A stretch of DNA of 6,799 bases from an uncultured Lactobacillus sp. (GTDB lineage Bacteria; Bacillota; Bacilli; Lactobacillales; Lactobacillaceae). The DNA is taken from assembly GCA_937874185.1 (NCBI GenBank), contig CALNAK010000034.1, positions 1 through 6,799 of the forward strand, given 5' to 3'. The position numbers and the translations under genes are program-made. The stretch's first letter is position 1. Every line of letters starts with the position of its first letter. The notes under the pieces were generated by a model. The model was not told the DNA's origin. It saw only the letters and a program-made list of their open reading frames with translations, and searched no databases. Shown here one piece after another: positions 5,708 to 6,799 of the stretch.

Positions 5708-6799
5708 TCAGTGCTCAATAATCGAGTCTACAAGGTAAATAGGAGAGCGTAAAATATCAACGACATCATAACCGGTTCCCATGATTCCGATATACTTCAA
5801 TCGTGATGTTTTGCTGCTCCATTTCTTGGGTAGGGTAAAGTCCTCGCCTTGCTTGGGTTTCACAATGTAAAACTTTTGTTTATTTATGACAGTTACTTGT
5901 GGTGTTTCTAAGAACACCTCGGCAACTTTTTGCGCTTGCTGTTGGTGATTGATTTGTTGCTTAATGGCTGCATTGCCGGTTAATTGTGTGGGAACATCAG
6001 CGATTAACTTGGCCACAAAGTTCTTAATTTGGCTCAAAAAGTTATCCGGGGTGCGTTCTTCGGTACTGATTTGCTGTAACGCTTGCTCCCATTTAGCCGT
6101 CATTTCTGGACTAGTTAGCAAGGGTTCGAGTTCGACCGCTTTACATAATGTTATCCCGGCTTCACTGACGTGCAGCTTATTTTTTTCAGTGACGAGATAG
6201 CCGCGTTTTTTTAATATTTCCAGTACATTTGCCCGGGTCGCACTTGTTCCAATGCCTTGCACGTCTTTGAGAATCGCCTGGGCTGCTTCATCATCAAGCG
6301 TTTTACCGGCCGTCTTCATGGCCGTAATCAGGGTACCTTCGGTAAATGGTACCGGCGGGGTCGTTTCTTTTTGCGGCGTTTGCAGATTTGCTTGGACTTG
6401 ATCGCCTTGGTGAACGAGCGGTAAAGTTGCTGCTTCTTGCTGTTCGGCTTTGTGATCATCAAATAAAGCTTGCCAACCTTGCTTAGTTGGGACCTTACCG
6501 GTTGCTTTAAAATTGGCGTCACCAACTTGGGTAATAATGGTGGTTTCCTCGTACTCGTACGGATCAGCAAACATGGCTAATGTGGTTCTTAAAACCAAGT
6601 CATAGACTTGTTGCTGTAATTTAGGCAAGCTGGCTAGTTTCTCTTTCGTTGGCACGACTTTAGTCATAATAATGGCATAGTGTTCTTCAACTTTTTTCCC
6701 ATCAACATAGCGTTTGTTCGGAGTGGTATTGGTTAAAGCGACTGGCTTAGAGACCAACCCCAGATACTTCGTCAGATTAGCCACTAAATAATCAAATTC
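5708..6799 (-). CDS. topB: Type IA DNA topoisomerase III, C-terminal part (TopB); truncated tail
   Basis: The frame is open at the right edge, so the 5' part, including the catalytic tyrosine, is outside the window; 363 residues are visible. TopB relaxes and decatenates DNA and is common on conjugative plasmids and integrative elements. Visible type IA features (numbering from the edge) are EEHYAIIMTK (38-47, usually HxAIIPT, so Met replaces Pro), LRTTLAMFADPY (70-81), PPVPFTEGTLITAMK (148-162) and VQGIGTSATRANVLEILKKRGYL (180-202). After residue 331 (KKWSSKT, near base 5807) the protein leaves the family. The usual final segment, of the type KGKTxxIxGFKSKKGKxFxAxL, is absent. A 32-residue unrelated tail containing DILRS is present instead. 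The gene is much richer in GC (34 of 60 bases at 6301-6360) than its neighbours. It is probably a horizontally acquired gene broken at its 3' end; whether it still works is unknown. Confidence 0.9.
   Translation of the reverse strand, partial: EFDYLVANLTKYLGLVSKPVALTNTTPNKRYVDGKKVEEHYAIIMTKVVPTKEKLASLPKLQQQVYDLVLRTTLAMFADPYEYEETTIITQVGDANFKATGKVPTKQGWQALFDDHKAEQQEAATLPLVHQGDQVQANLQTPQKETTPPVPFTEGTLITAMKTAGKTLDDEAAQAILKDVQGIGTSATRANVLEILKKRGYLVTEKNKLHVSEAGITLCKAVELEPLLTSPEMTAKWEQALQQISTEERTPDNFLSQIKNFVAKLIADVPTQLTGNAAIKQQINHQQQAQKVAEVFLETPQVTVINKQKFYIVKPKQGEDFTLPKKWSSKTSRLKYIGIMGTGYDVVDILRSPIYLVDSIIEH
5743..5758 (-). repeat. Right copy of the 16-bp perfect inverted repeat
   Basis: On the minus strand this is GATATTTTACGCTCTC, identical to 39-54 on the + strand, so the two are inverted with about 5.7 kb between them. 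It lies inside the non-TopB tail of the topB frame, where it encodes (D)ILRS, the same residues as at the left edge. Confidence 0.55.

Noticed and set aside
39..5758. A classical composite transposon or IS bounded by the 16-bp repeats
   Set aside because: No transposase or recombinase gene lies between the repeats, and no target-site duplication is recognisable, so only the repeat itself is reported.
5949..6570. ORFs within the topB region (5949-6200 + and 6328-6570 -)
   Set aside because: They are alternate frames of a well-matched TopB domain.
1..6799. tRNA, rRNA or CRISPR array
   Set aside because: No cloverleaf, rRNA-like stretch or regularly spaced repeat was seen on either strand.

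Overview
The window looks like DNA of a low-GC lactic acid bacterium of the Lactobacillaceae. Strong AGGAGG-type ribosome sites, frequent TTG and GTG starts, and the character of the proteins (DegV, DUF1836, BirA, BioY, plasmid-type TopB) all fit. Most of it is AT-rich. The last kilobase is clearly richer in GC and encodes a topoisomerase III of the kind carried by conjugative plasmids or integrative elements, so the window probably straddles accessory DNA.

Layout. The left edge (1-77) holds a possible 3' end of an unknown + strand gene that runs into a hairpin terminator (76-120). A decayed minus-strand coding-like remnant follows (120 to about 345). A good promoter then drives degV (414-1262) and a DUF1836 gene (1290-1781). 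The cyclopropane fatty acid synthase gene (1852-3024) has its own putative promoter. A minus-strand operon faces this block: bioY (4850-4293), birA (4256-3252) and a truncated CHY zinc-finger remnant (3259-3134), ending at a very strong hairpin terminator (3120-3057). Divergent from bioY is a YiiX/YebB-like papain-fold (NlpC/P60-type) gene (4965-5522). The intergenic region between them carries a perfect 10-bp inverted repeat with a 14-bp spacer over the bioY promoter, best read as a BirA operator. After a gene-poor stretch (5523-5707) comes the 3' part of topB, open at the right edge. Its C-terminus is abruptly replaced near 5806.

How it works together. BioY imports biotin. BirA attaches biotin to acetyl-CoA carboxylase, and because it has an N-terminal helix-turn-helix it can also repress bioY-birA through the operator. 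DegV-family proteins bind fatty acids, and Cfa modifies membrane acyl chains. Much of the segment therefore concerns fatty acid supply and membrane lipid modification.

The least ordinary structural signals are a perfect 16-bp inverted repeat linking the left-edge ORF tail (39-54) with the aberrant topB tail (5743-5758), read in the same frame (DILRS) on both sides; the topB breakpoint itself; and the degenerate zinc-finger gene at the end of the biotin operon. I see no convincing evidence of a wholly new defence or mobile system, and no RNA gene, CRISPR array or complete insertion sequence.
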